Assembly: GCA_036502625.1 (NCBI GenBank) | Contig: DASXYG010000005.1 | Coordinates: forward strand, 1-64,000 | Origin: DASXYG01 sp036502625 | GTDB taxonomy: Bacteria; Actinomycetota; Actinomycetes; Streptosporangiales; Streptosporangiaceae | Length of the DNA stretch: 64,000 nt | Direction of reading: 5' to 3' | Shown: piece after piece, positions 7,521 to 15,385 of the stretch | How positions within the stretch are numbered: the first letter of the stretch is position 1 | Layout: each line of letters starts with the position of its first letter | Program-made: the position numbers and the translations under genes | Notes under the pieces: model-generated | Told to the model about the DNA's origin: nothing | The model's database searches: none | The model's input: the letters and a program-made list of their open reading frames with translations, nothing else

Positions 7521-8537
7521 ATGGATGCCGCGATCCGGCAGGTCGTGCTGGGCGACGACGGCGGCGTCCACCTCGTCCGGGCCGCCGCGCCCGCGCCGCA
7601 CCGCCCGCGCGACGTGCTGCTCGCCCCGCTGCGCCTGGGCATCTGCGGCAGCGACGTGCACGTCCTGGACAAGCGGCACCCGTTCGTCGGCCCGCCCGTG
7701 GTCACCGGCCACGAGGGCGTCGCCCGGGTGCTGGCCGCGGGCCCGGACGCGGCCCACTGCGCGCCCGGCGACCTGGTCGTCGTCAACCCGCTGCACACCT
7801 GCGGCGCCTGCGCGAACTGCCGGTCGGGCGCGGAGAACCGGTGCGCCACGGCGAAGGTGCTGGGGTTCGCGCTGCCCGGCCTGGCCCAGGACCGCGTGGT
7901 CGTCGAGGACCGCTACTGCCACCGGGTGCCGTCCGGCCTCGACCCCCGTACGGCGGTGCTCACCGAGCCGCTGGCCGTCGGCTGGCACGCGGTCGGGCGG
8001 GTCGCGCACCCGCTGGGCCGGGTGCTGGTCATCGGCGGCGGCCCGGTCGGCCTGGCCGTGCTCACCGCCGTGGTCGCGCGCGGCGCCGACCACGTCACGC
8101 TGGTCGAACCGGTCGCGGAGAAGCGCGACCTGGCCGTACGGCTGGGCGCCGACCGCGTCACCGCCCCGGACGCGGAGCCCGGCCCGGCGGACACCGCATT
8201 CGACTGCGTGGCCGCCCCCGCGACGCTGGCCGCCGCGGGCGCCGCGACCGTGCCCGGCGGCACGCTCGTCTGCGTGGGCGTCCCGCCGGGCGACACGCCG
8301 CTGCCGCTGGCCCGGCTGCAGCGCTGGGAGATCGACGTGCGCGGCACCGGCCTGTACGTCCGCGGCGACATCGACGCCGTCCTCGCCCACCTGGCCGCCG
8401 ACCCCGGCCGCGCCGCACTGGCCGGCGGGCTCGTCACGGCGGAGTACCCGGTCGACCGCGCCGCCGACGCGTTCGCCGCCACCCGCGACCCCCGCAACAT
8501 CAAGGTCACCATCGCCTGGCCCGAACCCGGCAGGTGA
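7521..8537 (+). CDS. Zinc-dependent alcohol/polyol dehydrogenase (MDR family)
   Basis: A 338-residue medium-chain dehydrogenase. The catalytic zinc site is visible as CGSD and TGHEG; the structural zinc site as four cysteines in CGACANCRSGAENRC; the NAD(P)-binding Rossmann turn as VIGGGPVGLA. It probably oxidises a secondary hydroxyl of a sugar, polyol or aldonate, as sorbitol, idonate and galactonate dehydrogenases do. The ATG at 7521 follows the aldolase stop by two bases, so translation is probably coupled. In this operon it could make the ketose or keto-acid used by the kinase. Direction and substrate are inferred only. Confidence 0.85.
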   Translation: MDAAIRQVVLGDDGGVHLVRAAAPAPHRPRDVLLAPLRLGICGSDVHVLDKRHPFVGPPVVTGHEGVARVLAAGPDAAHCAPGDLVVVNPLHTCGACANCRSGAENRCATAKVLGFALPGLAQDRVVVEDRYCHRVPSGLDPRTAVLTEPLAVGWHAVGRVAHPLGRVLVIGGGPVGLAVLTAVVARGADHVTLVEPVAEKRDLAVRLGADRVTAPDAEPGPADTAFDCVAAPATLAAAGAATVPGGTLVCVGVPPGDTPLPLARLQRWEIDVRGTGLYVRGDIDAVLAHLAADPGRAALAGGLVTAEYPVDRAADAFAATRDPRNIKVTIAWPEPGR

Positions 8538-8592
8538 CACCCATCCCCGACCCCGATCAGGACCCCACGCGCGCCCCACCGCAGGAGGACCG

Positions 8593-9912
8593 ATGTCCCA
8601 ACCGCAGCCCCCCAAAGGCGCCCGCATGTCCCGTGTCGCGCTCGGCAGCTTCGCCGGCGCGCTCATGGAGTGGTACGACTTCTTCGTCTTCGGCACCGCG
8701 TCGGCGCTGGTGCTCGGCAAGCTGTTCTTCCCCGCCGGCAATCCCACGCTCGGCACCATGAGCGCGTTCGCCACCTTCGGCGTGGGCTTCCTCGCCCGGC
8801 CGCTCGGCGGCATCGTCTTCGGCCACCTCGGCGACCGCGCCGGGCGCAAGACGACGCTCATCATCACGCTCAGCGTCGTCGGCACCTGCACGTTCGCGAT
8901 CGGCCTGCTGCCGACGTACGCCTCGGCGGGCATCTGGGCGCCGATCCTGCTGGTCCTGCTGCGCCTCGGCCAGGGGTTCGGCCTCGGCGGCGAGTACGGC
9001 GGCGCCGCCCTCATGACGGTCGAGCACGCGCCCGCGCACCGCCGCGGCCTGTGGGGCTCGGTGCCGCAGGCCGCCTCGTCCACCGGCATCATGCTGGCCA
9101 CCGGCATCTTCGCGCTGATCACCCGGCTCCCGGACGCCCAGCTCTACTCCTGGGGCTGGCGGATCCCGTTCCTGATCAGCGCCGTGCTGCTGGTCGTCGG
9201 CCTGTTCATCCGGATGAAGGTGCGGGAGACCCCCGAGTTCGAGCGGCTGCGCGACCAGGACGCGCTGGCCCGGCGGCCCGTCGTGGACGTGTTCCGCACA
9301 CCGGGCGTGCTCGGCCGTACGTTCGGCGCCCGCATCGCCGAGACGGTCTCGTCCAACGTCGGCAACGCGTTCGCCATCTCCTACATCTCCACCCAGCTCG
9401 CCGTGGCCAAGTCGGTGCCGCTCAACGGAATGCTGATCGCGTCGGCGCTCGGCATCGTCGCGACCCCGGTCTTCGGCGCGCTGAGCGACCGCTACGGCCG
9501 CCGCCCCGTCTACCTGGCCGGCGCGATCTTCGTGGTGGTCGCCGCGTTCCCGTTCTTCCTGCTGCTGAACTCGAAGTCCGAGGCCCTGGTCTGGGTGGCG
9601 CTGATCGCCATGTACATCTTCGGGCCCACGCTCATGTTCGCCGGGCAGTCGACGTTCTTCACCGAGCTGTTCGGCGCGAACGTCCGCTACACCGGCCTGT
9701 CCCTGGCGTACCAGGGGTCCGCGGTGATCGGCGGCCTCACACCGCTGATCGCGGCGTCCCTGCTGTCCGCCCTCGACGGCAGGCCCTGGCTCGTCGCCGC
9801 GTTCCTCGCCGTGTCCGGCCTGATCACCGCGTGGTGTGTGGCCCGGAGCCCGGAGACCCGCCCGGCGCGGGCGGCCGTACGCCCGGACCAGGCGTCGGCC
9901 CCGGCGGCGTAG
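8593..9912 (+). CDS. MHS-family MFS transporter, second copy
   Basis: A 439-residue metabolite:H+ symporter with about 12 membrane helices: MEWYDFFVFG, GHLGDRAGRKTTL and RLGQGFGLGGEYGGAAL. It is related to but distinct from the transporter at 725-2023. The ATG at 8593 has AGGAGG at 8583-8588. It ends the kinase-aldolase-dehydrogenase operon and is probably its uptake system. Its last 89 bases overlap the 3' end of the sigma factor gene on the opposite strand; the C-terminal tail there (PETRPARAAVRPDQ...) is non-conserved. Confidence 0.87.
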   Translation: MSQPQPPKGARMSRVALGSFAGALMEWYDFFVFGTASALVLGKLFFPAGNPTLGTMSAFATFGVGFLARPLGGIVFGHLGDRAGRKTTLIITLSVVGTCTFAIGLLPTYASAGIWAPILLVLLRLGQGFGLGGEYGGAALMTVEHAPAHRRGLWGSVPQAASSTGIMLATGIFALITRLPDAQLYSWGWRIPFLISAVLLVVGLFIRMKVRETPEFERLRDQDALARRPVVDVFRTPGVLGRTFGARIAETVSSNVGNAFAISYISTQLAVAKSVPLNGMLIASALGIVATPVFGALSDRYGRRPVYLAGAIFVVVAAFPFFLLLNSKSEALVWVALIAMYIFGPTLMFAGQSTFFTELFGANVRYTGLSLAYQGSAVIGGLTPLIAASLLSALDGRPWLVAAFLAVSGLITAWCVARSPETRPARAAVRPDQASAPAA

Positions 9913-10921
9913 CCCGCTCGGGCAGCGACCGCGGCAGCCCGAACGACGGGAGCACGGTGTTCTCGAAGCGGCTCATCGCGGAGATGCGGCCGCCGGCGAG
10001 CGTCAGGGCGTACAGGCCGGTCCCGTGCCGCACGCCGTGCGCGGCGCGGAGGTAGGCGCCGAACGCCGGCTGCCCGTTGGCCCGGGTCGGCACCAGGTCG
10101 AACGTACGGCCCGCGCGGAAGAGGAGGGCGAAGAAGCGGGCCACGACGTCGCGGCCCTCGTACTCGAACGGCAACGGCGGCATGGACATGAAGACGTCGC
10201 CGGTCAGGAGGTCCACGATCGCGTCGACGTCGGCGGACTCGTACGCGCTGACGAACCGCGCCACGATCGCGTCCTCGGCGGCGGAGCCCGCGGCGGGCGG
10301 CGGCAGGCCGTCCGCCGCCCGCCGGATCCGCAGGCCGGACCGCGCGCGCTTGAGGGCGCTCTTGACCGACTCGACGCTCGTGTCGAGCATGCCGGCGACC
10401 TCGTCCGCGTGGAACCCGAGGACGTCGCGCAGGATGAGGACGGCCGTCTGGCGGGGCGGCAGCGCCTGGAGGGCGGTCACGAACGCCAGCGAGATCGATT
10501 CGGTCCGCTCGTAGCGCGCCTCCGGGCCGAGCGGCACGTCGGCCGCGCCGTCGAGGAGGGCGTCGGGGTACGGCTCCAGCCAGGCGACCTCGCCGAGCCG
10601 GGTCGGCTCGGGCGGTTCGACGCCGGGGATGTCCCACGCCTTGGCCGGACGCCGGGCGGCCGAGCGGAGCGCGGTCAGGCACCGGTTGGTGGCGATCCGG
10701 TAGAGCCAGGTGCGGATCGAGGCGCGGCCGTCGAACCCCGCGAGCCCGCGCCAGGCGTCCACGAGGGTGTCCTGGAGGGCGTCCTCGGCGTCCTGGAACG
10801 ACCCGAGCATCCGGTAGCAGTGCACGTGCAGCTCACGCCGGTGCGGTTCGGTCAGCGCACGGAACGCCTCGCCGTCGCCCGTACGCGCCCTCCCGATCAG
10901 GTCGCCGCCCACCGGCCCCAT
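9824..10921 (-). CDS. ECF sigma factor with C-terminal SnoaL-like domain
   Basis: A 365-residue extracytoplasmic-function sigma factor. Region 2 is at about residues 8-80 (HVHCYRMLGSFQDAEDALQDTLVDAWR). Region 4 follows (LPPRQTAVLILRDVLGFHADEVAGMLDTSVESVKSALKRAR). A SnoaL/NTF2-like domain of about 110 residues, starting near AEDAIVARFVSAYESADVDA, completes it. Such tails replace an anti-sigma factor and tune activity in related ECF groups (SigJ/SigX5-like). I chose the ATG at 10921 because GGAGAGG lies at the right distance; an ATG at 10957 is also possible. A Pro/Gly-rich tail of about 30 residues is encoded in the region antisense to the MHS gene. The divergent DHFR-like gene may be a target. 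Confidence 0.85.
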   Translation of the reverse strand: MGPVGGDLIGRARTGDGEAFRALTEPHRRELHVHCYRMLGSFQDAEDALQDTLVDAWRGLAGFDGRASIRTWLYRIATNRCLTALRSAARRPAKAWDIPGVEPPEPTRLGEVAWLEPYPDALLDGAADVPLGPEARYERTESISLAFVTALQALPPRQTAVLILRDVLGFHADEVAGMLDTSVESVKSALKRARSGLRIRRAADGLPPPAAGSAAEDAIVARFVSAYESADVDAIVDLLTGDVFMSMPPLPFEYEGRDVVARFFALLFRAGRTFDLVPTRANGQPAFGAYLRAAHGVRHGTGLYALTLAGGRISAMSRFENTVLPSFGLPRSLPERATPPGPTPGPGVRPPAPGGSPGSGPHTTR

Positions 10922-10983
10922 CCGCGCCGCCTCTCCCGTACTCGGTCGCGTTTCCATCCTGTACCGACGCCGGCCGGGGCGCG

Positions 10984-11011
10984 AAAGGGGCGGTCCGCCG
11001 GGCGCCCCTTT
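10984..11011. repeat. Inverted repeat in the sigma/DHFR-like intergenic region
   Basis: AAAGGGGCG (10984-10992) and CGCCCCTTT (11003-11011) form a 9-bp inverted repeat around a 10-base spacer, followed by another T. It sits midway between two divergent genes, so an operator or 5'-leader hairpin is more likely than a terminator. Function unknown. Confidence 0.4.
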
Positions 11012-11068
11012 TCCCGGCGCCGCGGCGTCGACACCACCGACAGCCGACAACGCGAGCAGGAGACCGGC

Positions 11069-11653
11069 ATGGGGAAGATCGTCATCAGCGAGAACATCTC
11101 GATCGACGGGGTCGTCCAGGACCCGACCGGCGAGCTGGAATCGGGGCGCGGCAACTGGTTCACCCTGATCAGCGCCGAGGACCGCGCGGCGTGGGCCGAG
11201 GTGGAGGTCGCGGAGGCACTGGCCGCCGAGGCCCTGCTGATGGGGCGGCGGAGCCACGACTGGTTCGTCGGGCGCGGATGGGCGTCCCGTACGGACGTGT
11301 GGGGGGAGCGTCTGCGCGCCCTGCCCAAGTACGTCGTCTCGTCGTCCGCCCTCGACGGCCCCGAGTGGGCGAACTCGACGGTCCTGAAGGGCGGCGCGGT
11401 GGAGGAGGTCACACGCCTGAAGCGCCAGGTGGCCGGCGACATCGTCGTCTACGGCAGCGGCCGGCTGGCCCACACCCTGCTCGCCCACGACCTCGCCGAC
11501 GAGCTCCGCCTGATGACGTATCCGGTCGTGGTCGGCAAAGGCGCCCGCCTCTACCCCGAGACCACCGCGATGAAGCCGCTGCGCCTCGTCGAGACCCGCA
11601 CCGTGGGCACCGCCCTCGCCCTCCTCACGTACCGGTCCGTACGCGGGACCTGA
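11069..11653 (+). CDS. Dihydrofolate reductase-like (RibD C-terminal domain) protein
   Basis: A 194-residue protein of the DHFR-fold/RibD_C family common in actinobacteria. The N terminus KIVISENISIDGVVQDP matches these proteins; LLMGRRSHDWF is the NADPH-binding region; VVYGSGRLAHTLLAHDLADELRLMTYPVVVGKGARLY is the usual C-terminal block. These are predicted NADPH-dependent reductases of unknown substrate, distinct from housekeeping FolA. The start is the ATG at 11069 with AGGAGA at 11058-11063. It is divergent from the ECF sigma gene, a pairing often seen when the sigma factor drives a small oxidoreductase. The enzymatic role is unknown. Confidence 0.82.
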   Translation: MGKIVISENISIDGVVQDPTGELESGRGNWFTLISAEDRAAWAEVEVAEALAAEALLMGRRSHDWFVGRGWASRTDVWGERLRALPKYVVSSSALDGPEWANSTVLKGGAVEEVTRLKRQVAGDIVVYGSGRLAHTLLAHDLADELRLMTYPVVVGKGARLYPETTAMKPLRLVETRTVGTALALLTYRSVRGT

Positions 11654-11668
11654 GGGGCCCGGGGGAGG

Positions 11669-11744
11669 TGGCGCGCCCGGCAGGAATCGAACCTGCGACC
11701 AAGTGCTTAGAAGGCACCTGCTCTATCCGCTGAGCTACGGGCGC
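11669..11744 (-). tRNA. tRNA-Arg (anticodon TCT), CCA encoded
   Basis: Reading the complement from 11744 gives an acceptor stem GCGCCCG paired with CGGGCGC, a D arm with AGCTCAGCGGATAGAGC, an anticodon loop CTTCTAA with anticodon TCT, and the T arm GGTTCGATTCC. The discriminator base is G and CCA is encoded at 11671-11669. It decodes AGA (and AGG by wobble), rare codons in this GC-rich genome. It lies alone between the DHFR-like gene and the phosphotransferase gene. Confidence 0.95.
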
Positions 11745-11877
11745 TCGTGCCCAATTGTGCACGGCTTGGCGTGCGGATGGGGAACCCATGACGTGGATCA
11801 ACGGCGCGTCGTCGAATGCTCACGGTGCGTCGTGAGGAGTTCTCGGGTTCGGGGTTCGGGCATCGGATCGCGGGCCT

Positions 11878-11883
11878 TATCCT
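11878..11883 (+). promoter_or_regulatory. -10 box for a leaderless phosphotransferase mRNA
   Basis: TATCCT at 11878-11883 is followed by six bases and then the second of two tandem ATG codons (11890), the spacing expected for an mRNA beginning at its start codon. There is no Shine-Dalgarno sequence. Other genes here show the same layout. Confidence 0.5.
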
Positions 11884-11889
11884 TCCATG

Positions 11890-12711
11890 ATGATTCATCC
11901 GGGCGCCGTGATCCGCCTCGGCGAGGTGGAGATTCCGCTGGTCGGCGGCGATGTCACCGATGGGGTGGTCCGGGTCGGCGACACCGTGCGCCGCCCCGTG
12001 CGACCGCATTCGGCCGCCGTCCACGCGCTGCTGCGCCACCTCGAGCGCGCGGGGTTCGACGCCGCGCCGCGGTTCCTCGGCATCGACGACCGCGGGCGCG
12101 AGACGCTGACGTACGTCCCGGGCGCCACGCCGCCGCAGCCGCTGCCCGCGTACGCCGCCGGAGACGACGCGCTCGCCGGCGTGGCGCGGCTGCTGCGCCG
12201 CTACCACGACGCCGTGGCCGGGTTCGCGCCCCCCGAGGGTGTGGCGTTCGACACGGGCGCGGTGTCCAATTTCGACGCCGCGCCCGAGCTGATCGGCCAC
12301 TGCGACCTCACGCCGGACAACGTGGTCTTCCGCGACGGGCGGCCGGTCGCCATGATCGACTTCGACCTGGCCAGGCCGACGACCCGCCTGTTCGACGTCG
12401 CCACCACGCTGCGCCACTGGGCGCCCATCGCCGACCCGGTCGACCGCGACCGCGCCCACCAGGGCGTCGAGGTGGGCCCGCGCATCGCCCGCTTCTGCGC
12501 GGCGTACGGCCTCGACGCCGCCGAGCGCCCGCGCGTCCTGCCCGCCGTACGCGCGCGGCTCGACCGCTCGTACTCCGCCATGCAGGCCCGCGCCCGCACC
12601 CGCGGCGGCCCTTGGGCGCGCATGTGGTCCGCGGGCGCCGGCCCGCGGCTGACCCGCGCGATCGACTGGCTCGACCTCAACTGGGACGCCCTGGAGGAGT
12701 CCCTCCGCTGA
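11890..12711 (+). CDS. Aminoglycoside phosphotransferase (APH)-family kinase
   Basis: A 273-residue protein of the APH/choline kinase fold. The Brenner-type catalytic loop is GHCDLTPDNVVF (catalytic Asp, Mg-binding Asn) and the second metal Asp is in MIDFDLARP. Members phosphorylate aminoglycosides, macrolides or unrelated small alcohols, and most actinobacterial members are uncharacterised. Length is typical. Of two tandem ATGs (11887, 11890) I prefer 11890, because a -10 box ends seven bases upstream. It is followed 32 bases later by cobD. I would not predict antibiotic resistance from family membership alone. Confidence 0.8.
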   Translation: MIHPGAVIRLGEVEIPLVGGDVTDGVVRVGDTVRRPVRPHSAAVHALLRHLERAGFDAAPRFLGIDDRGRETLTYVPGATPPQPLPAYAAGDDALAGVARLLRRYHDAVAGFAPPEGVAFDTGAVSNFDAAPELIGHCDLTPDNVVFRDGRPVAMIDFDLARPTTRLFDVATTLRHWAPIADPVDRDRAHQGVEVGPRIARFCAAYGLDAAERPRVLPAVRARLDRSYSAMQARARTRGGPWARMWSAGAGPRLTRAIDWLDLNWDALEESLR

Positions 12712-12729
12712 CCCCCGACCGGGCTTCGT

Positions 12730-12735
12730 TAGGCT
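12730..12735 (+). promoter_or_regulatory. -10 box upstream of cobD
   Basis: TAGGCT ends eight bases before the GTG start of cobD with no ribosome binding site between, again suggesting a leaderless or nearly leaderless transcript for the cobD-cobQ pair. Confidence 0.5.
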
Positions 12736-12743
12736 CGGCGCTC

Positions 12744-13700
12744 GTGGTCAGGGGACAGAGGGGCGCGACGGCCGCCGGGATTCTCGGCGGTGTGGCCGCC
12801 GACCTGGTGTTCGGCGACCCGCGACGCGGCCATCCGGTGGCCGGGTTCGGGCGGGCCGCGGGCGCCGTCGAGCGGCGGCTGTACGCCGACGACCGGGCGC
12901 GCGGTGTCGCGTACACCCTGGTCTGCGTGGGCGCCGCCACCGCCGCGGGCCTCGCCGCCGACCGCGCCACCCGTGGGCGTCCGGTGGCCCGCGCGCTGGT
13001 CACGGCCGCCGCCACCTGGGCCGTCGTCGGCGGTACGAGCCTCATCCGCGAGGCGGACGCCATGGCGCGCGAGCTGGGCCGCGGCGACCTCGACGCCGCG
13101 CGCGACCGCGTGCCGCACCTGTGCGCCCGCGACCCGAAGGACCTCGACGCACCGCACATCGCCCGCGCGACCGTGGAGTCCGTCGCGGAGAACACCTCCG
13201 ACGCCGTCGTCGCGCCGCTGTTCTGGGGCGCCGTGGCCGGTGTGCCGGGCCTGCTGGCGTACCGCGCGGTGAACACGCTGGACGCCATGGTCGGCTACCG
13301 CGACGACCGCTACCGGCGGTTCGGCTGGGCGTCCGCGCGCCTCGACGACGCCGCCAACTGGCTCCCGGCCCGGCTGACGGCCCTGCTCACCGCCGCCTGC
13401 GCCCCGCTGTCCGGGGGCTCGCCGCGCGCCGCGCTCCGCGTGCTGCGCCGCGACGGCGGCCGCCACCCGAGTCCCAACGCCGGCCGCTGCGAGGCCGCCT
13501 TCGCCGGCGCGCTCGGCCTGCGCCTCGGCGGCACCAACTCCTACGGCGGCCACGCGGAGCACCGCCCCGAGCTCGGCGACGGCCGCGCGCCCGAGGTCGC
13601 GGACATCGCGCGTACGGCGCGCCTGGCCCGTACGGTCGGCCTCGCCGCCGCGGCCATCGCCGTGGCCGCGCGCCTCGGGCGTACGGGGGCGCGCGCGTGA
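12744..13700 (+). CDS. cobD: Adenosylcobinamide-phosphate synthase CobD/CbiB
   Basis: A 318-residue membrane protein that joins aminopropanol (or its phosphate) to adenosylcobyric acid late in B12 synthesis. Family motifs are AADLVFGDPRRGHPVAGFGR at the N terminus, LCARDPKDLDAPHIARATVESVAENTSDAVVAPLFW in the centre, and PSPNAGRCEAAFAGALGLRLGGTNSYGG. Several hydrophobic segments fit an integral membrane enzyme. The start is GTG 12744. It overlaps cobQ by four bases (GTGA at 13697-13700), so the two are translationally coupled. Other B12 genes of the window lie 22 kb away (CobC-like, cobT, cobA-like). Confidence 0.93.
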   Translation: MVRGQRGATAAGILGGVAADLVFGDPRRGHPVAGFGRAAGAVERRLYADDRARGVAYTLVCVGAATAAGLAADRATRGRPVARALVTAAATWAVVGGTSLIREADAMARELGRGDLDAARDRVPHLCARDPKDLDAPHIARATVESVAENTSDAVVAPLFWGAVAGVPGLLAYRAVNTLDAMVGYRDDRYRRFGWASARLDDAANWLPARLTALLTAACAPLSGGSPRAALRVLRRDGGRHPSPNAGRCEAAFAGALGLRLGGTNSYGGHAEHRPELGDGRAPEVADIARTARLARTVGLAAAAIAVAARLGRTGARA

Positions 13701-15199
13701 AGGGCGCGCTGCTGGTCGCCGGGACGACCTCGGACGCGGGGAAGAGCGTCGTCACCGCGGGCATCTGCCGCTGGCTGGCGCGCCAGGGTGTGCGGGTCGC
13801 GCCGTTCAAGGCGCAGAACATGTCGCTGAACTCAATGGTCACCGCGGACGGCGCGGAGATCGGCCGGGCGCAGGCGATGCAGGCCGCGGCGGCCGGGGTC
13901 GCGCCGACCGCGTACATGAACCCGATCCTGCTGAAGCCGGGCAGCGACCGCAGCAGCCAGGTGGTGGTGCTGGGCCGGCCGGTGGCCGAGGTGGACGCAA
14001 TGTCGTACCACGCGCACCGCGACCGGCTGCGCGAGGTGGCCGCGGACGCGCTGGCGCGGCTGCGCGCGGAGTACGACGTGGTGATCTGCGAGGGCGCGGG
14101 CAGCCCCGCGGAGATCAACCTGCGCGCCGGCGACATCGCGAACATGGGGCTGGCGCGCGCCGCGCACCTGCCGGTGCTGGTGGTGGCCGACATCGACCGC
14201 GGCGGCGTCTTCGCCTCCCTGTACGGCACGGTGGCGCTGCTCGACGCCGCCGACCAGGCGCTGATCGCCGGGTTCGTGATCAACAAGTTCCGCGGCGCCG
14301 CGGAACTGCTCGCCCCCGGCGTGGCCCGGCTGACCGAGCTGACCGGCCGCAGGACGTACGGCGTGCTGCCCTACCTGCGCGGACGGCCGATCGACGTGGA
14401 GGACTCCCTGGCGCTGGACGCGCACCAGGGGGCGGCGGGCGCGCCGTACGGCGCCCGCACACTGCGGGTCGCGGTGGTGCGGCTGCCGCGGATCAGCAAC
14501 TTCACCGACGTCGACGCGCTGGCCTCGGAGCCGGGCGTGGTGGTGCGCTACGCCGCGGACCCGGCGGAGCTCGACGACGCCGACCTGGTCATCCTGCCCG
14601 GCACCCGCGCGACGGTGGCCGACCTCCGCTGGCTGCGCGACCACGGCCTGGACACCGCGATCACGGAGCGGGCGCGTACGGGGCGGCCGGTGCTGGGGGT
14701 GTGCGGCGGCTACCAGATGCTCGCCGGGGAGATCGACGATGACGTGGAGTCCGGCGCGGGCGTCGTGCCCGGCCTGGGCGTCCTGCCCGTGCGGGTGCGG
14801 TTCGCGGCGGAGAAGACGCTGGGGCGGCCGGAGGGCGCGGCGTACGGCGCGCCGGTGACGGCGTACGAGATCCACCACGGCGTCGCGTCGATGGGTTCGC
14901 TGCCGGCGGGCGACGCGGAGCCGTTCCTGGACGGCTGCCGGGTGGGCGCGGTGTGGGGGACGACGTGGCACGGTGCCTTGGAGAACGACGAGTTCCGGCG
15001 CGGGTTCCTGCGTGACGTCGCGGCGCGCGCGGGGCGGGATTTCACGCCCGACCCGGGCACGTCGTTCGCCGGGCTGCGGAGCGAGCGGCTGGACGCCCTG
15101 GGCGACCTGGTGGCCGGCCATCTGGACACCGGTGCTGTGCGGAACCTCATCGAGCACGGGCCGCCGGGCGGCCTTCCGGCGCTGCCTCCGGGGGCGTGA
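13697..15199 (+). CDS. cobQ: Cobyric acid synthase CobQ/CbiP
   Basis: A 500-residue amidotransferase that amidates side chains b, d, e and g of adenosylcobyrinic a,c-diamide using glutamine and ATP. The N-terminal half is a dethiobiotin-synthetase-like ATPase with P-loop GTTSDAGKSV (about residues 8-17), FKAQNMSLNS and CEGAGSPAEINLR. The C-terminal half is a class I glutamine amidotransferase with the nucleophilic Cys in LGVCGGYQML and a His in the GTTWHGALEND block. The length is normal. It starts at GTG 13697 inside the cobD stop. It is followed by an AT-rich gap before helD. Confidence 0.95.
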   Translation: MKGALLVAGTTSDAGKSVVTAGICRWLARQGVRVAPFKAQNMSLNSMVTADGAEIGRAQAMQAAAAGVAPTAYMNPILLKPGSDRSSQVVVLGRPVAEVDAMSYHAHRDRLREVAADALARLRAEYDVVICEGAGSPAEINLRAGDIANMGLARAAHLPVLVVADIDRGGVFASLYGTVALLDAADQALIAGFVINKFRGAAELLAPGVARLTELTGRRTYGVLPYLRGRPIDVEDSLALDAHQGAAGAPYGARTLRVAVVRLPRISNFTDVDALASEPGVVVRYAADPAELDDADLVILPGTRATVADLRWLRDHGLDTAITERARTGRPVLGVCGGYQMLAGEIDDDVESGAGVVPGLGVLPVRVRFAAEKTLGRPEGAAYGAPVTAYEIHHGVASMGSLPAGDAEPFLDGCRVGAVWGTTWHGALENDEFRRGFLRDVAARAGRDFTPDPGTSFAGLRSERLDALGDLVAGHLDTGAVRNLIEHGPPGGLPALPPGA

Positions 15200-15316
15200 C
15201 GCACCGGAACACGGAAATCACGGTGGGAATTGGGCGCGGCCCGAATGAATTGATAAGTTCATCATATCACATTGTACGAGTGGTCGGAAAATTGAATTCC
15301 CAATTCGCCTATTGGT

Positions 15317-15347
15317 TTGACCTGACCGTCCTCCATGGGTGCATAAT
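15317..15347 (+). promoter_or_regulatory. Sigma-70-type promoter for helD in an AT-rich island
   Basis: Bases 15200-15360 are conspicuously AT-rich. TTGACC at 15317-15322 resembles a -35 box and CATAAT at 15342-15347 a -10 box, with a 19-base spacer that is slightly long. TG at 15340-15341 precedes the -10 box. I saw no rifamycin-associated element of the GGGGCTTGC type here. Confidence 0.5.
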
Positions 15348-15385
15348 CAATTCTTCCGATTCCTCGGGTGTGGGGGAGTGGCGTC

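Noticed and set aside
15200..15385. Rifamycin-associated element upstream of helD.
   Set aside because: No sequence close to the inverted-repeat element is present, so rifamycin induction cannot be claimed.
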